NCBI RefSeq assembly: GCF_026391055.1
Contig: NZ_JAPLET010000015.1
Span: forward strand, 620,001 to 684,000
From: Spirosoma sp.
GTDB taxonomy: Bacteria > Bacteroidota > Bacteroidia > Cytophagales > Spirosomataceae
Direction: 5' to 3'
Length of the DNA: 64,000 bases
Shown here piece after piece: positions 8,951 to 17,811 of the stretch. The position numbers and the translations under genes are program-made. The notes beneath the pieces are model-generated. The model had not been told where the DNA came from. It was given only the letters and a program-made list of their open reading frames with translations, and made no database searches. Positions within the stretch are counted from its first letter, which is position 1. Each line of letters starts with the position of its first letter.

Positions 8951-8992
8951 GAAAATAAAGTAGGTCTTCGACCCGGAATCAGTCGAAGACCT
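8951..8992 (-). terminator. Rho-independent terminator of metE
   Basis: A perfect 11-bp stem (AGGTCTTCGAC/GTCGAAGACCT) lies at 8962-8972 and 8982-8992. On the minus strand it is followed by a T-rich stretch. It begins 7 bp past the metE stop codon. Confidence 0.75.
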
Positions 8993-8998
8993 GTGCAC

Positions 8999-11326
8999 TT
9001 ATACCGCTTCCAGTACGGTCTCACGGGCGGTTTGGGCCGCTTGTACCATGTTTTTCAGCGCTTCGGTCGTTTCCGGCCATCGGCGTGTTTTTAGACCGCA
9101 ATCGGGATTCACCCACAAGTTCCGGGCGGGCAATACCTGAGTTGCCTTCTGAAGGAGTTCAACCATCTCGGCTACAGTTGGTACACGTGGGCTGTGAATA
9201 TCATACACCCCCGGCCCTATTTCGTTCGGATACGCAAAACGGGCGAATGCATCCAGAAGCTCCATCTGCGAGCGGGAGGTCTCAATGGTAATGACATCGG
9301 CGTCCAGGTCGGCAATGGTGCCAATGATGTCGTTGAACTCCGCGTAACACATGTGGGTATGGATCTGGGTGTGGTCCTGTACGCCCGATGCCGCCACCCG
9401 AAACGCCATAACCGCCCAGTTTAAGTAAGTATCCCAGTTTTCACGGCGTAGCGGTAATCCTTCCCGCAGGGCGGGCTCGTCGATCTGGATAATGCCGATG
9501 CCGGCCGCTTCGAGATCCACAACTTCATCATGAATGGCCAGCGCCAGTTGCAGACAGGTGTCGCGCCGGGGTTGGTCGTCCCGGACGAATGACCATTGCA
9601 GAATAGTAACAGGACCGGTGAGCATACCTTTAACGGGCTTGTCAGTCAGTGACTGGGCCAGTTGAGCCCAACGCACGGTCATGGGTTCGGGCCGGTGAAC
9701 ATCGCCGAAAATGATGGGCGGTTTAACGCAACGCGACCCATAACTCTGCACCCAGCCGTTTTTGCTGAAGGCGATCCCGTCGAGCAACTCACCGAAATAT
9801 TCTACCATGTCGTTGCGCTCGAACTCCCCATGTACCAGTACATCCAGGCCAACGTCTTCCTGCCAGCGGATGGCCTGCTCCGTCTCCGACCGGATGAAGG
9901 CTTCGTACTCGGCCAGCGTCTTTTCTCCTTTCTTAAATTTCGCCCGATTGGCCCGCACGGCATCTGTTTGGGGGAACGAACCAATTGTAGTCGTCGGGAA
10001 AAGGGGCAATCTGAGCCGGTCATGCTGTACGGCCTGACGCTGTGAAAAGTCACTCGTTCGTCGGGTGTCCTGCTCGCTTAGCTGATGCAGCCGCTGCTGT
10101 ACCGCCGGTCGATTAATCTGGTCCGATGCCCGCCGGACTTGTAAGGCGGCCCGGTTAGCTGCCAGCAAAGCAATCGCCTGTGGATTGCCGGGTTCCTGGC
10201 TGAGCGTGGCGAGGGTGACTACTTCGTCGAGTTTCTGGCGGGCGAAAGCCAGCCATTGATTGAGTTCGAGAGGTAATCCTGCTTCAGTCGTTTCGGTCGA
10301 CAAGTCGCAGGGAACGTGCAGCAGGGAGCAGGAGGGCGCAATCAGGATTCGGTCAGCACCCAGCGCTGCTGTGGCTTGCCCAATCACAGCCAGGGATTTT
10401 TCCAGATCGTTGATCCATATGTTTCGGCCGTCCACCACACCCAGCGACAATAGGGTGGGGCGCTTGACAAAGTCAGTAGTCAGGATGTCGGCTAACTGGT
10501 TTGGGCAACGGACCAGATCGAGGTGAAGTGCATCGACGGGCAACTGAATGGCCAGATTCAGGTTGGCTCCGTAGCACTCGAAATAAGTCGCAAGTAGTAG
10601 TTTGAGATCAGGGAACTGCTGGCGCAGCTGCCCGTAAACGGAGGTTATCGCTTCCTGCTGATGGACCGTCAAATCCAGTGAAAGGCAGGGTTCATCGAGT
10701 TGAATCCATTCGGCACCCTGCTGCTGTAACCGGCCAAGTATCTGTTCATAAACCGGCAGCAAGCGGTCGAGCAACGTCAGTCGGTCGAAGCCCGATTCTT
10801 TTTCCTTTCCCAAAAGAAGGTAGGATACCGGACCCAGCAAAACCGGTTTAGGCAGCGTACCCAGCGTTTCTTTGGCTTCGTCGAACTCGGTGAAGATTTT
10901 GTCGGAAAGCAACGAAAACGACTGATCTGCCGAAAACTCAGGAACGATGTAGTGGTAATTGGTATCGAACCACTTGGTCATCTCCATCGCCTTCAGGTCC
11001 AGCCCATCCTGTTGATAGCCGCGAGCCATGGCAAAATAGAGAGCCAACGGGTTTGGCGCTGATTCATCGAGCAGGGGTTTGAACCGCTTTGGTATTGCCC
11101 CGACTGTCAGCGACATGTCGAGTACCTGATCGTAGAACGAAAAGTCATTGCAGGGGACGAGTGCAATGCCAGCCTGTTGCTGGGTCAGCCAGTTAGCCTG
11201 CCGTAGTTGAAGGCCTGCTTCCTGAAGCTGCTGTGGGGTGATTTTGTGAGCCCAGAATTGTTCACAGGCCCGTTTGAGTTCGCGGTGGCTACCGATTCGT
11301 GGATAGCCGAGGTTGTGTGCGATCAT
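8999..11326 (-). CDS. metE: Cobalamin-independent methionine synthase
   Basis: The 775-residue protein is full length for MetE, which transfers a methyl group from methyl-tetrahydropteroyl-triglutamate to homocysteine without vitamin B12. The N-terminal domain starts IAHNLGYPRIGSHRELKRA. The C-terminal catalytic domain carries TTTIGSFPQT and the zinc ligands His658 and Cys660 (HMCYAEF) and Cys743 (PDCGLKT). It is a single-gene unit with its own terminator. A cobalamin riboswitch 170 bp upstream should switch it off when B12 is present, which implies the cell also has, or once had, the B12-dependent enzyme MetH elsewhere. Confidence 0.97.
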   Translation of the reverse strand: MIAHNLGYPRIGSHRELKRACEQFWAHKITPQQLQEAGLQLRQANWLTQQQAGIALVPCNDFSFYDQVLDMSLTVGAIPKRFKPLLDESAPNPLALYFAMARGYQQDGLDLKAMEMTKWFDTNYHYIVPEFSADQSFSLLSDKIFTEFDEAKETLGTLPKPVLLGPVSYLLLGKEKESGFDRLTLLDRLLPVYEQILGRLQQQGAEWIQLDEPCLSLDLTVHQQEAITSVYGQLRQQFPDLKLLLATYFECYGANLNLAIQLPVDALHLDLVRCPNQLADILTTDFVKRPTLLSLGVVDGRNIWINDLEKSLAVIGQATAALGADRILIAPSCSLLHVPCDLSTETTEAGLPLELNQWLAFARQKLDEVVTLATLSQEPGNPQAIALLAANRAALQVRRASDQINRPAVQQRLHQLSEQDTRRTSDFSQRQAVQHDRLRLPLFPTTTIGSFPQTDAVRANRAKFKKGEKTLAEYEAFIRSETEQAIRWQEDVGLDVLVHGEFERNDMVEYFGELLDGIAFSKNGWVQSYGSRCVKPPIIFGDVHRPEPMTVRWAQLAQSLTDKPVKGMLTGPVTILQWSFVRDDQPRRDTCLQLALAIHDEVVDLEAAGIGIIQIDEPALREGLPLRRENWDTYLNWAVMAFRVAASGVQDHTQIHTHMCYAEFNDIIGTIADLDADVITIETSRSQMELLDAFARFAYPNEIGPGVYDIHSPRVPTVAEMVELLQKATQVLPARNLWVNPDCGLKTRRWPETTEALKNMVQAAQTARETVLEAV

Positions 11327-11494
11327 GTTGTAAACGGATTAAATGGTTGATCGCGTTCGATGCCGAACTCCATACGCCCACCACATGATCCAGAATTTAC
11401 ACAACACGACATACCACACCCAGCCTCGGGGAGAAGCCGGAATGAAGCAGTCAATCGTGATAAAACCCAATCGCGTGTGGGCGTAATCAGCAAA

Positions 11495-11701
11495 GCTAAA
11501 GGCAAGTCTCCTGGCTTGTGACGGTATTTGCCGTCCTTCTCATCCTATCGCAACCGGTTCGCCGGAGTGGGCGAACCGCTGAAGGACAATGGACATCGAG
11601 GGCAAACCCTTTTTTAATAGTCACTGACAGTAGCAACGTCTGCTCGTGATTCTCACACGATTCCTTTTTCATTTCCTGAACCTCTCAGGAAAACCATTAG
11701 C
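11495..11701 (-). promoter_or_regulatory. Cobalamin riboswitch upstream of metE
   Basis: Reading the minus strand, the RNA closes with a GCTAA (11697-11701)/TTAGC (11495-11499) P1 helix. The core shows GGAATCGTGTGAGAATCACG, then GAGCAGACGTTGCTACTGTCA, matching the conserved GGGAA..GGTGnAA..GC..CnGCnACTGT pattern. The 3' end holds the B12 box AGCCAGGAGACTTGCC at 11501-11516, one base from the textbook box. An additional GC-rich hairpin (about 11550-11580) is in the expected peripheral position. Placement ahead of metE is the classic arrangement in which adenosyl- or methylcobalamin represses the B12-independent enzyme. No obvious intrinsic terminator lies between it and metE, so control may be at translation initiation. 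Confidence 0.93.
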
Positions 11702-11831
11702 TTGTTTGACGGAAAACAAAGAACGTTGACACAAAGTAACCGCATTGTCTGGCCAAAAACAAAGCAGAGCCCATCAGTCTTATAGTTAAAATAGAGTGAC
11801 AGGCTTAAATGCGTTGGGCCATCCGTAAGGC

Positions 11832-12128
11832 TTACAAGGTATCTTTTTTTGTTTTTCCAATAGGTACCGATACACCAAACGCCCGTGGGTCGCTGGGAGG
11901 CAGGGTTTTACGTTTCTTGTTGTCCTGAACGGGCGGAATGGGGTTGTTGGGCGTCTGGGCGGTCATGCCACCACCCGACAGGGGTGTATCAACGCCCGGA
12001 ATGGCTACCTGTTTTGGTGACGGACTTTGCTGAACAGGGGTTTGCTCTACTTTTTTCAATGAATCGCTCTGGGCGAAGCAGGCGGAGCCAGACAGACTAA
12101 CCGCCAGAAGAAACAGGAATGTACGCAT
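11832..12128 (-). CDS. Small secreted hypothetical protein
   Basis: The 98-residue protein has a signal peptide (MRTFLFLLAVSLSGSACFAQ) with a probable signal peptidase I cut after FAQ. A LipoP-type cut at SAC is also possible. The mature part is low-complexity, rich in Pro, Gln, Ser and Lys, and is probably disordered. I recognise no family. It lies downstream of the GH9 fusion gene on the same strand with a 98-bp gap. Confidence 0.65.
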   Translation of the reverse strand: MRTFLFLLAVSLSGSACFAQSDSLKKVEQTPVQQSPSPKQVAIPGVDTPLSGGGMTAQTPNNPIPPVQDNKKRKTLPPSDPRAFGVSVPIGKTKKDTL

Positions 12129-12226
12129 GGTAAAAGTTCATTAGTTGAGTAAGCCGACATTGGCCGAAGTTCCGGTCGTCAGTATCTATATCAACACACT
12201 TTCATGCGTAAGGTTTTAGGTTCTTT

Positions 12227-14791
12227 TTACAACGCATCGACCCGCAAAAAGGCGTATCCTTTCTGCCGAAGTTCAGCGATTAATTCATCTAGATGATCGT
12301 ACAGTTTATCCGTTCGATTTGGGGCTACGCCAATGTGCATCAGCAGAATAAAACCGTTCAGGCCAGTGGGTTTTTTCTGCTCATAGGTGTATATGGATTG
12401 CAGTATGGTGGCACTGCTGCGGTAGTTCTTATCCTGGGGGGTGGTGTAATCCGCGTGGCTGAGTGTGCCGGGTGTATAGTTGATAAGTTGAACGCCTTCT
12501 GCTCTGGCCCACGCGGCAATGCTGTCGTTGTACCACTCGTAGGGCGGCAGAAACAGTTTAGTGGTTTTTTGAGGGGCTTTAAAATGAGCTAACCCCGCGT
12601 AATTAGCCCGTAAGTCATTCACAAACTGCTGCCGGGTCACGAGCAGGCTATCCCGCTTTGTCCAGTCGCAGTAGAGCAGGTGCTGGTCGGAGTGGGGACC
12701 GAGGTAGTGGCCGTCCCGTTGAAGCTGTTTTAGGAGCGGGGTAAAAGCGGGGTTCCGTAAAAACCGACCCGTCAGAAAAAACGAAGCCCGAACCTGGTGC
12801 TTTCGCAGGGTTCGGGCTATGGTGGAGCCGCCATCGGCAAACTCATCGCCGGTAAACACCAGCGCCAGTCGGCGGGCACTGGTGTCACCCCTGATTTTTG
12901 CCCCTTTGAAATAGGTTGATTTCAGGTCGGCTTTGGTCGATAGTTTTAGCGTTTTTGCCGGTTTCTGACGTTTTTGGGACGTAGTTGCCTTCGCGGGTTG
13001 AACTTTCTCGGCATGCTTGGCGGCCAGCAGGTACACGAGCGAGGCCGTGCCATCCATGGTAGGTTCGTTCGTACTGTAATCGCCATAATCGTCGTGGTAT
13101 ACAGCTACGTTGCTTTGGAAAGAAGCGTACTCGTCGGGTTCGTGCAGGGTAATCCCGATCAGTCGGCTGTAAATACTACCCCGTACGGGGCCATCCACCA
13201 GCCCGCCGTCGATGGGGTAATTTTTCAAATGCGTAAAAGACGAATGCGGGTCCGAGGGGGTATCGGCGTTGGTGGGAAGGCCGTAAACGAAACTCGTGCC
13301 CCATGGATTACAGCCAAACAGCCAGTCGAAATTGGCTTGTTCCAGCGCGGCAAACTGCGTATCGCCGGTGAGCTGCCGGTACCAGAAGCACTGCGTGGCG
13401 AAGGACGTTGTGAGGTTATTGCTGCACCACGTAAAGGGTACACCCCGGTAAAACGCGTTCTGACTGGCGCGTTTCCAAATTACCTCAATACCGGCTTTGT
13501 AGTAATTGGTAACGGTTTTTCGATCGTGGGCCGGTAGCCGTTTCGCCAGCTCCGCATGGCCGACGTTCACAAACGGATACCACTGATAATGCCGGGCGGT
13601 GTCGTTCAGAATCCATGGCGTAACGGGTTCCATTCGGGCAAAGTCCAGTGCTGTAGTTTGTAATTTGGCCGCCCGTGTTCCAGTAGCCCCCATGGCGTTA
13701 AGTTGCTCCACGGTGGCCAGTTCCATATCGTCGGCGTAGTTGTCTTCTTCGTAGAAATAAGGTGCCCGGCCCGGCGCGGTCTGGCAATTGCCTGGTTTTT
13801 CGAGCCCAAGTTTATACGCCGACTGCGCCCGTTGCCAGAGTTTACCGGCATAGGCGGGGTCATTTTTTCGCGTCAGCTGATAGCCCAATGCCAGCGCGCT
13901 GCTCACTTTGCCCGCTGTAGAGGCCACGCCTGTTGCCCGATTCTTGTACTTAAACAGCCCCTGCGGCTGGCCCGTTGCAAAATATACGGGCCGCTCAGCC
14001 CCTTTGCCATACATGCTGTCGAGTTTTGGGATTCGCATACTCGAATGGTCGCGGTCGTCGCCGAGCTGGTTGAAGAGCCACGTGTCGGTGGGGTGCATTT
14101 TCAGGAGCCAGTCGAGTCCCCAGCGGGCTTCGTCCAGCACATCGGGCAGGCCATTGGCACCCGCCAACCCATTTAGCTGATGCTGGTCGCCAAAGGCAGT
14201 TGGAAAGTCGCGCAGGGCGGCCAGCAGGTGATAAGTGGCGTTGGCCGAGGTAGTTACGTATTGCAGGTAATCCGACGCATCGTGCCAGCCGCCCGACGCG
14301 TCGATATGCGTGCTGTCCGGCATGGGGCCGTACATAGCATAACCATCATGCGTATGGCAGGAGTCTTTCAGAAAGGGATTGAAGCCGCTTCGTTGCTGGC
14401 GCATGTAGCGCAGGCAAAAATCGGCCGCACCCGCATATACATCGTCGCCAATCCGAAACCCCGGCGATCGAGCACCGTCGGCTGTGCGCAGGTAATACCG
14501 ACCGGGTTTCTGAATCGCCGAAAAGTCGAGCCGATATGATTGTTTAAACGGCCCATATCCGCCAAACGCCCGCCCGGCCGGTAGTTGTTGATGCACCCCG
14601 TTCGTCTGTTCATCGACCAGTTCGAACCTCTCAATCTGTCTGTCGATCAGGCTTCCCCAAACGGCAACCTTCGGGCTATCGGGTCGGTAGCCGAGCAAGT
14701 TGATGCGGATAACGGCGGAAGGTTCATCGTAGACATGGCCGGAGAAAAAACTGAGAAAGAGAACGATGAAAAAGGTTAAACGAAAGGTCAT
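12227..14791 (-). CDS. Glycoside hydrolase family 9 fused to a polysaccharide-deacetylase-like domain
   Basis: The 854-residue protein has a signal peptide. An N-terminal Ig-like domain (VIRINLLGYRPDSPKVAVW) is followed by a GH9 catalytic domain to about residue 600: GGWHDASDY gives the likely catalytic Asp171 and Asp174, and STNEPTMDG gives the probable acid Glu576. A Lys/Thr/Ser-rich linker leads to a NodB-like domain (about 640-854) with HSDQH near 698 and FLPPYEWYN. Its first motif is GDEFADGG rather than the usual TFDDG, so activity is uncertain. GH9 enzymes are mostly endoglucanases acting on beta-1,4-glucans outside the cytoplasm. The pairing suggests action on an acetylated or amino-sugar glucan. 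It is 38 bp downstream of the ceramidase-like gene. Confidence 0.88.
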   Translation of the reverse strand: MTFRLTFFIVLFLSFFSGHVYDEPSAVIRINLLGYRPDSPKVAVWGSLIDRQIERFELVDEQTNGVHQQLPAGRAFGGYGPFKQSYRLDFSAIQKPGRYYLRTADGARSPGFRIGDDVYAGAADFCLRYMRQQRSGFNPFLKDSCHTHDGYAMYGPMPDSTHIDASGGWHDASDYLQYVTTSANATYHLLAALRDFPTAFGDQHQLNGLAGANGLPDVLDEARWGLDWLLKMHPTDTWLFNQLGDDRDHSSMRIPKLDSMYGKGAERPVYFATGQPQGLFKYKNRATGVASTAGKVSSALALGYQLTRKNDPAYAGKLWQRAQSAYKLGLEKPGNCQTAPGRAPYFYEEDNYADDMELATVEQLNAMGATGTRAAKLQTTALDFARMEPVTPWILNDTARHYQWYPFVNVGHAELAKRLPAHDRKTVTNYYKAGIEVIWKRASQNAFYRGVPFTWCSNNLTTSFATQCFWYRQLTGDTQFAALEQANFDWLFGCNPWGTSFVYGLPTNADTPSDPHSSFTHLKNYPIDGGLVDGPVRGSIYSRLIGITLHEPDEYASFQSNVAVYHDDYGDYSTNEPTMDGTASLVYLLAAKHAEKVQPAKATTSQKRQKPAKTLKLSTKADLKSTYFKGAKIRGDTSARRLALVFTGDEFADGGSTIARTLRKHQVRASFFLTGRFLRNPAFTPLLKQLQRDGHYLGPHSDQHLLYCDWTKRDSLLVTRQQFVNDLRANYAGLAHFKAPQKTTKLFLPPYEWYNDSIAAWARAEGVQLINYTPGTLSHADYTTPQDKNYRSSATILQSIYTYEQKKPTGLNGFILLMHIGVAPNRTDKLYDHLDELIAELRQKGYAFLRVDAL

Positions 14792-14829
14792 AGTGTTGAG
14801 GTATTAGGCTGACAGGTCATAAAGTCTAT

Positions 14830-16185
14830 CTATATTCTTTTCAACAACCCCATCATCATTTCCTCAAAATACGCCCCGTTATACGGACCGAACCAGTTCA
14901 TGTCGCGGGTTTCGTACGTGGTCCGGTTGTAGTATTTGTCGGGGGTTACGTAACCAATGTAGCCGCCATCGAAGCTGGTAATCATGAGGTTAACGCCTTT
15001 TTGCGCAGCCAGCGGTTTGAAATCGGCCACAAATTCGCCGGAGTAATCGCAGGGGGTGCCCAGCAGAACCGTCTGACCAATGCGCAGGGCTTTCAGGTCG
15101 GATGGGTAATCGCCGTAAACGGCGTAGAACAGCCACGGCCGCACCCGCCAGTTGCCAATAACGCGGGGGTGCGGTTCGCGCAAACCGAGCGGCAGCGTCA
15201 GAATCCCCAGCGTACTATCGGCTTTAGTCTGGATTTGCGGAACGGTTCGTTCGATGCGCAAAGCCAGGTCACCGGCATAGTTGCGAATTTCCTGAAAGTC
15301 AGTTTTACCACGCGCCTGCGGGCCGGTACTGCCCACCGCCCCCGCCATGAACACGGCGAAGTCGGCCGATTTCTTCTCCAGGCGGTCGACCAGCGAACCG
15401 GGGTAATCGCGGCTGAGGTAATTCCACATAGCATCTTCGTAGAGGGTCGCATGACCGGAAAAGGTGCACAGCAGGGCCGATTCGCCGGTTTCTTTCTTCA
15501 GTTTCAGCAGGCGCACCATGCCGTCGAGCGGTCCGGTGGGGCCGGAGAACCCAATGCGGTTATAAATATGGTCGCTGGCATCAACCTGCCCAAAGCCAAC
15601 TTGTACAGGAGCCATATTCTGCTGGGCCGCCCGGATGGCATTTATGATTCCATCGGTAATACGAACGACCAGTTTCTCATCATACCCGCCCGCTATGAGC
15701 TGACCAACAATACCCGGTGCCCAACCGCCGATGCTGTTGTGCGAGTGAATAGCCCCTGCATAGATATTCTCCCACTGCAATCCCACTTCGGGGAGTCGTT
15801 TTTTGAGCGCTTCAACTACGGTAGGGGGTGTAATGAGCAAGTCCAGACCAATGAGTGCGGCTTTCGTACCGCCATTATCAAGCACGATGGCGCGGGCAAA
15901 AATAGAATCGGCAATAATGTGCCAATGCTTACCGCGCCGGGCACCGTAACCACCGGTAGGCGTGGCGTAGGGGGGCGTAATGCTGGACTTGGCCCAACCG
16001 GCCCGCAGCGGTGTGGTGGCCGCTGGAATGGCCGGAAGCTTAGCCAGACGTTCTTTTGTCTGGGTGTAATAAGGCATTTGCTGGTACGGCGTCTCATCGA
16101 CCGGGGCCAGACTTACGGCCAGAAAGAGAAGGATAAATACAACAAGTCCCAACAGGACTTTCAGGAAAACACGAACGAATTTCAT
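14830..16185 (-). CDS. Neutral/alkaline ceramidase-like amidase, short form
   Basis: Starting at the ATG at 16183-16185 gives 451 residues with an N-terminal membrane segment (VFLKVLLGLVVFILLFLAVSLAP); a start 39 bases upstream is possible. The body matches the N-terminal catalytic domain of neutral ceramidases: AGWAKSSITPP, GGYGARRG, a zinc-site-like IHSHNSIGGWAPG, and HATLYEDAMWNYLSRDYPG. It lacks the C-terminal Ig-like domain of full ceramidases. Related short proteins in Bacteroidota are annotated only as neutral/alkaline non-lysosomal ceramidase, so sphingolipid cleavage is plausible (many Bacteroidota make sphingolipids) but not shown. It probably shares a transcript with the GH9 gene. 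Confidence 0.82.
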   Translation of the reverse strand: MKFVRVFLKVLLGLVVFILLFLAVSLAPVDETPYQQMPYYTQTKERLAKLPAIPAATTPLRAGWAKSSITPPYATPTGGYGARRGKHWHIIADSIFARAIVLDNGGTKAALIGLDLLITPPTVVEALKKRLPEVGLQWENIYAGAIHSHNSIGGWAPGIVGQLIAGGYDEKLVVRITDGIINAIRAAQQNMAPVQVGFGQVDASDHIYNRIGFSGPTGPLDGMVRLLKLKKETGESALLCTFSGHATLYEDAMWNYLSRDYPGSLVDRLEKKSADFAVFMAGAVGSTGPQARGKTDFQEIRNYAGDLALRIERTVPQIQTKADSTLGILTLPLGLREPHPRVIGNWRVRPWLFYAVYGDYPSDLKALRIGQTVLLGTPCDYSGEFVADFKPLAAQKGVNLMITSFDGGYIGYVTPDKYYNRTTYETRDMNWFGPYNGAYFEEMMMGLLKRI

Positions 16186-16251
16186 ACAGAGGTCGCCATC
16201 AGGGGCGAATTTATCTGCAAGCAACGAAAAAACGGACGGATGAAAAAGGAC

Positions 16252-16284
16252 AAAAAAAAGGTATCAGAGAAAACCTCCGATACC
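16252..16284 (-). terminator. Rho-independent terminator after the ferritin-like operon
   Basis: A 10-bp stem with one mismatch (GGTATCAGAG/CTCCGATACC, 16260-16284) is followed on the minus strand by eight T residues. It lies 49 bp past the stop of the downstream ferritin-like gene and before the ceramidase-like gene, so the two units are separated. Confidence 0.8.
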
Positions 16285-16332
16285 TTTCGCCACCCTCGCC
16301 GGTTTCCCGGCCTCCCTATACTTAATGTTTTT

Positions 16333-17076
16333 TTATAAGAACGATGCGGCAATGGCCATGACCTGCTGTTTGGTCAGAGGCTCATCGAAAGCACCGCGGA
16401 AATTGTCGTCAGTTATGCCAGTCACGTTCGGCAGCGTTTTCAGGCTCACACCTGCCTGCGTAAACGTCGTTTGGGTTGGGTCGGAAACCCAGCCTTTCAT
16501 GCCCATCATCCGGCGAACCTCCGAAGCATGGCGCGCTTCTACCGAATGGATTTGCAGAGCAGTCTGTAAAATGAGCTTGTCGTTGACCAGTGTTCCTACC
16601 TGTCCTTTGTAAGCCTGAACGCCCGTGTCTTCCAGTGCCCGTGCCGTAGCCAGAAATGTGGCGTAGGTCGAGAACGTACCGGCCGGAAACTTGAACGTTG
16701 GCTTGGCAATGGCAGCCGCGCCCAAAGTGGTCTTCAGCAGATTAACGTGTGCCGTTTCGTGTTTGCTGATCTGGTTGATAACGGCCAGATCGCTGGCTGG
16801 AACAAGTCCCGCCGTAGCCAGGCCGGTGCGGTAAAACTCATCTTCCAGATACTCAAGCGTGAGGGCGAAATTCGCCGTGTCAATAGCGGCCTGCGAAGGG
16901 GCACTTGTAGTCTGGGCAAAAGCCTGGTTCAGACTACCAGCCACCACCGTTGGAATACCGGCAGCCAGCAGATTTGAACCAAATTTGAGCAGATTCCGGC
17001 GCGAGTAGAAGTTGAAACGCTCGCTAACTTCGGGGTCTGCTTTTTCGATATCGGCTATTAAATTGAATAAGTTCAT
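16333..17076 (-). CDS. Ferritin-like domain protein with Tat-type signal
   Basis: The 247-residue protein starts with a short cytoplasmic lead and a twin-arginine signal (SRRNLLKFG, Arg26-Arg27; cut probably after AFAQ near residue 55). The rest is a Ferritin_2-type four-helix domain: NFALTLEYLEDEFYRTGLA, ISKHETAHVNLL and IHSVEARHASEVRRM supply the Glu and His residues of a di-iron-like site. Export in folded form suits a preassembled metal protein. It follows a related gene by 15 bp and they form an operon closed by the terminator at 16252-16284. The actual chemistry is unknown. Confidence 0.87.
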   Translation of the reverse strand: MNLFNLIADIEKADPEVSERFNFYSRRNLLKFGSNLLAAGIPTVVAGSLNQAFAQTTSAPSQAAIDTANFALTLEYLEDEFYRTGLATAGLVPASDLAVINQISKHETAHVNLLKTTLGAAAIAKPTFKFPAGTFSTYATFLATARALEDTGVQAYKGQVGTLVNDKLILQTALQIHSVEARHASEVRRMMGMKGWVSDPTQTTFTQAGVSLKTLPNVTGITDDNFRGAFDEPLTKQQVMAIAASFL

Positions 17077-17091
17077 AGCGTTGCGTGTGGT

Positions 17092-17811
17092 TTACTTGGG
17101 TAGATTGGTGGCTGTGATCGGTGTTCGTACATACTTCTGGGCAGTTGGCAACACCGCAGAAGGCGGGGTGGCCGCATCCAGACCGGTAGTAGGCGCTACC
17201 ACATCGTCGCCGGCAAAATCAGCCGATTTTGGGTTCAGCAGGTCGCGGATGGCTGCTGCATGACGAGCTTCTACCGATACAATCTTACCCGCCAGTGCCA
17301 GGTAATTCACGTCTGTAATTAATGTCCCAGCCCCATTGTAAGCGGCTACGCCCAAATCCTCGAACGCTTTGGCAGTGCCAAGCACGCTGGCCCGGTCGCT
17401 GAAGTTGATGCTGCTGAAATTGGGTACCAGATCGCCAATGCGGCTGGCGGCCGGGATTGCCGCTTTGAAAAATTCGCGGTGAATGATTTCGTGGTCGCGA
17501 ATATCCGTCAGAATGGCTTTTTCGGCATCGGTCATGCCGGTATAAGGTTTAGCGACAACCTGCGTGTAAAAAGCGGCTTCGAGCTGCTCAAGAGCAAAGG
17601 CATAGTTCAGGATGCCAACGTCACCCGTACCGAGGTCGACGGGGGCCATTACTGTGGTCGGGTTTTCTTCACCCTCTTTGCAGGAAGCCAGGATAGCGCC
17701 CCCTGCGGCAAAAGCACCCGCGTAGCGAAGAAACAACCGGCGACCTACTCGTACCGGCTCCAACTGGCCGGGCAACATAGTCAGGCCAGTTTCATTCTGT
17801 TGCTTATTCAT
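17092..17811 (-). CDS. Ferritin-like Tat lipoprotein
   Basis: The start at the ATG at 17809-17811 gives 239 residues beginning MNKQQNETGL; an in-frame start 30 bases upstream is less likely. The signal combines a Tat motif (GRRLFLR, Arg24-Arg25) with a lipobox (AILASC, Cys44), so it should be exported folded and lipid-anchored. The body is a Ferritin_2-type domain: NYAFALEQLEAAFYTQV, IRDHEIIHREFF and IVSVEARHAAAIRDLL carry the metal-ligand Glu/His pattern. It is paralogous to the following gene and the two probably work together. Paired genes of this type are common in Cytophagales; the function is undetermined. Confidence 0.87.
   Translation of the reverse strand: MNKQQNETGLTMLPGQLEPVRVGRRLFLRYAGAFAAGGAILASCKEGEENPTTVMAPVDLGTGDVGILNYAFALEQLEAAFYTQVVAKPYTGMTDAEKAILTDIRDHEIIHREFFKAAIPAASRIGDLVPNFSSINFSDRASVLGTAKAFEDLGVAAYNGAGTLITDVNYLALAGKIVSVEARHAAAIRDLLNPKSADFAGDDVVAPTTGLDAATPPSAVLPTAQKYVRTPITATNLPK

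Noticed and set aside
11323-11505. A 60-codon minus-strand frame whose stop overlaps the metE start by 4 bp
   Set aside because: It needs a TTG start inside the riboswitch B12 box and its peptide has no leader-like codon runs. It is more likely chance within the leader RNA.
12974-13537. A 187-codon plus-strand open frame
   Set aside because: It is antisense to the GH9 domain, which carries the catalytic residues on the minus strand.
15001-16338. A 445-codon plus-strand open frame
   Set aside because: It is antisense to the ceramidase-like gene, has low-complexity Arg/Gly/Asn content and no recognisable domain. The minus-strand protein has clear family motifs.
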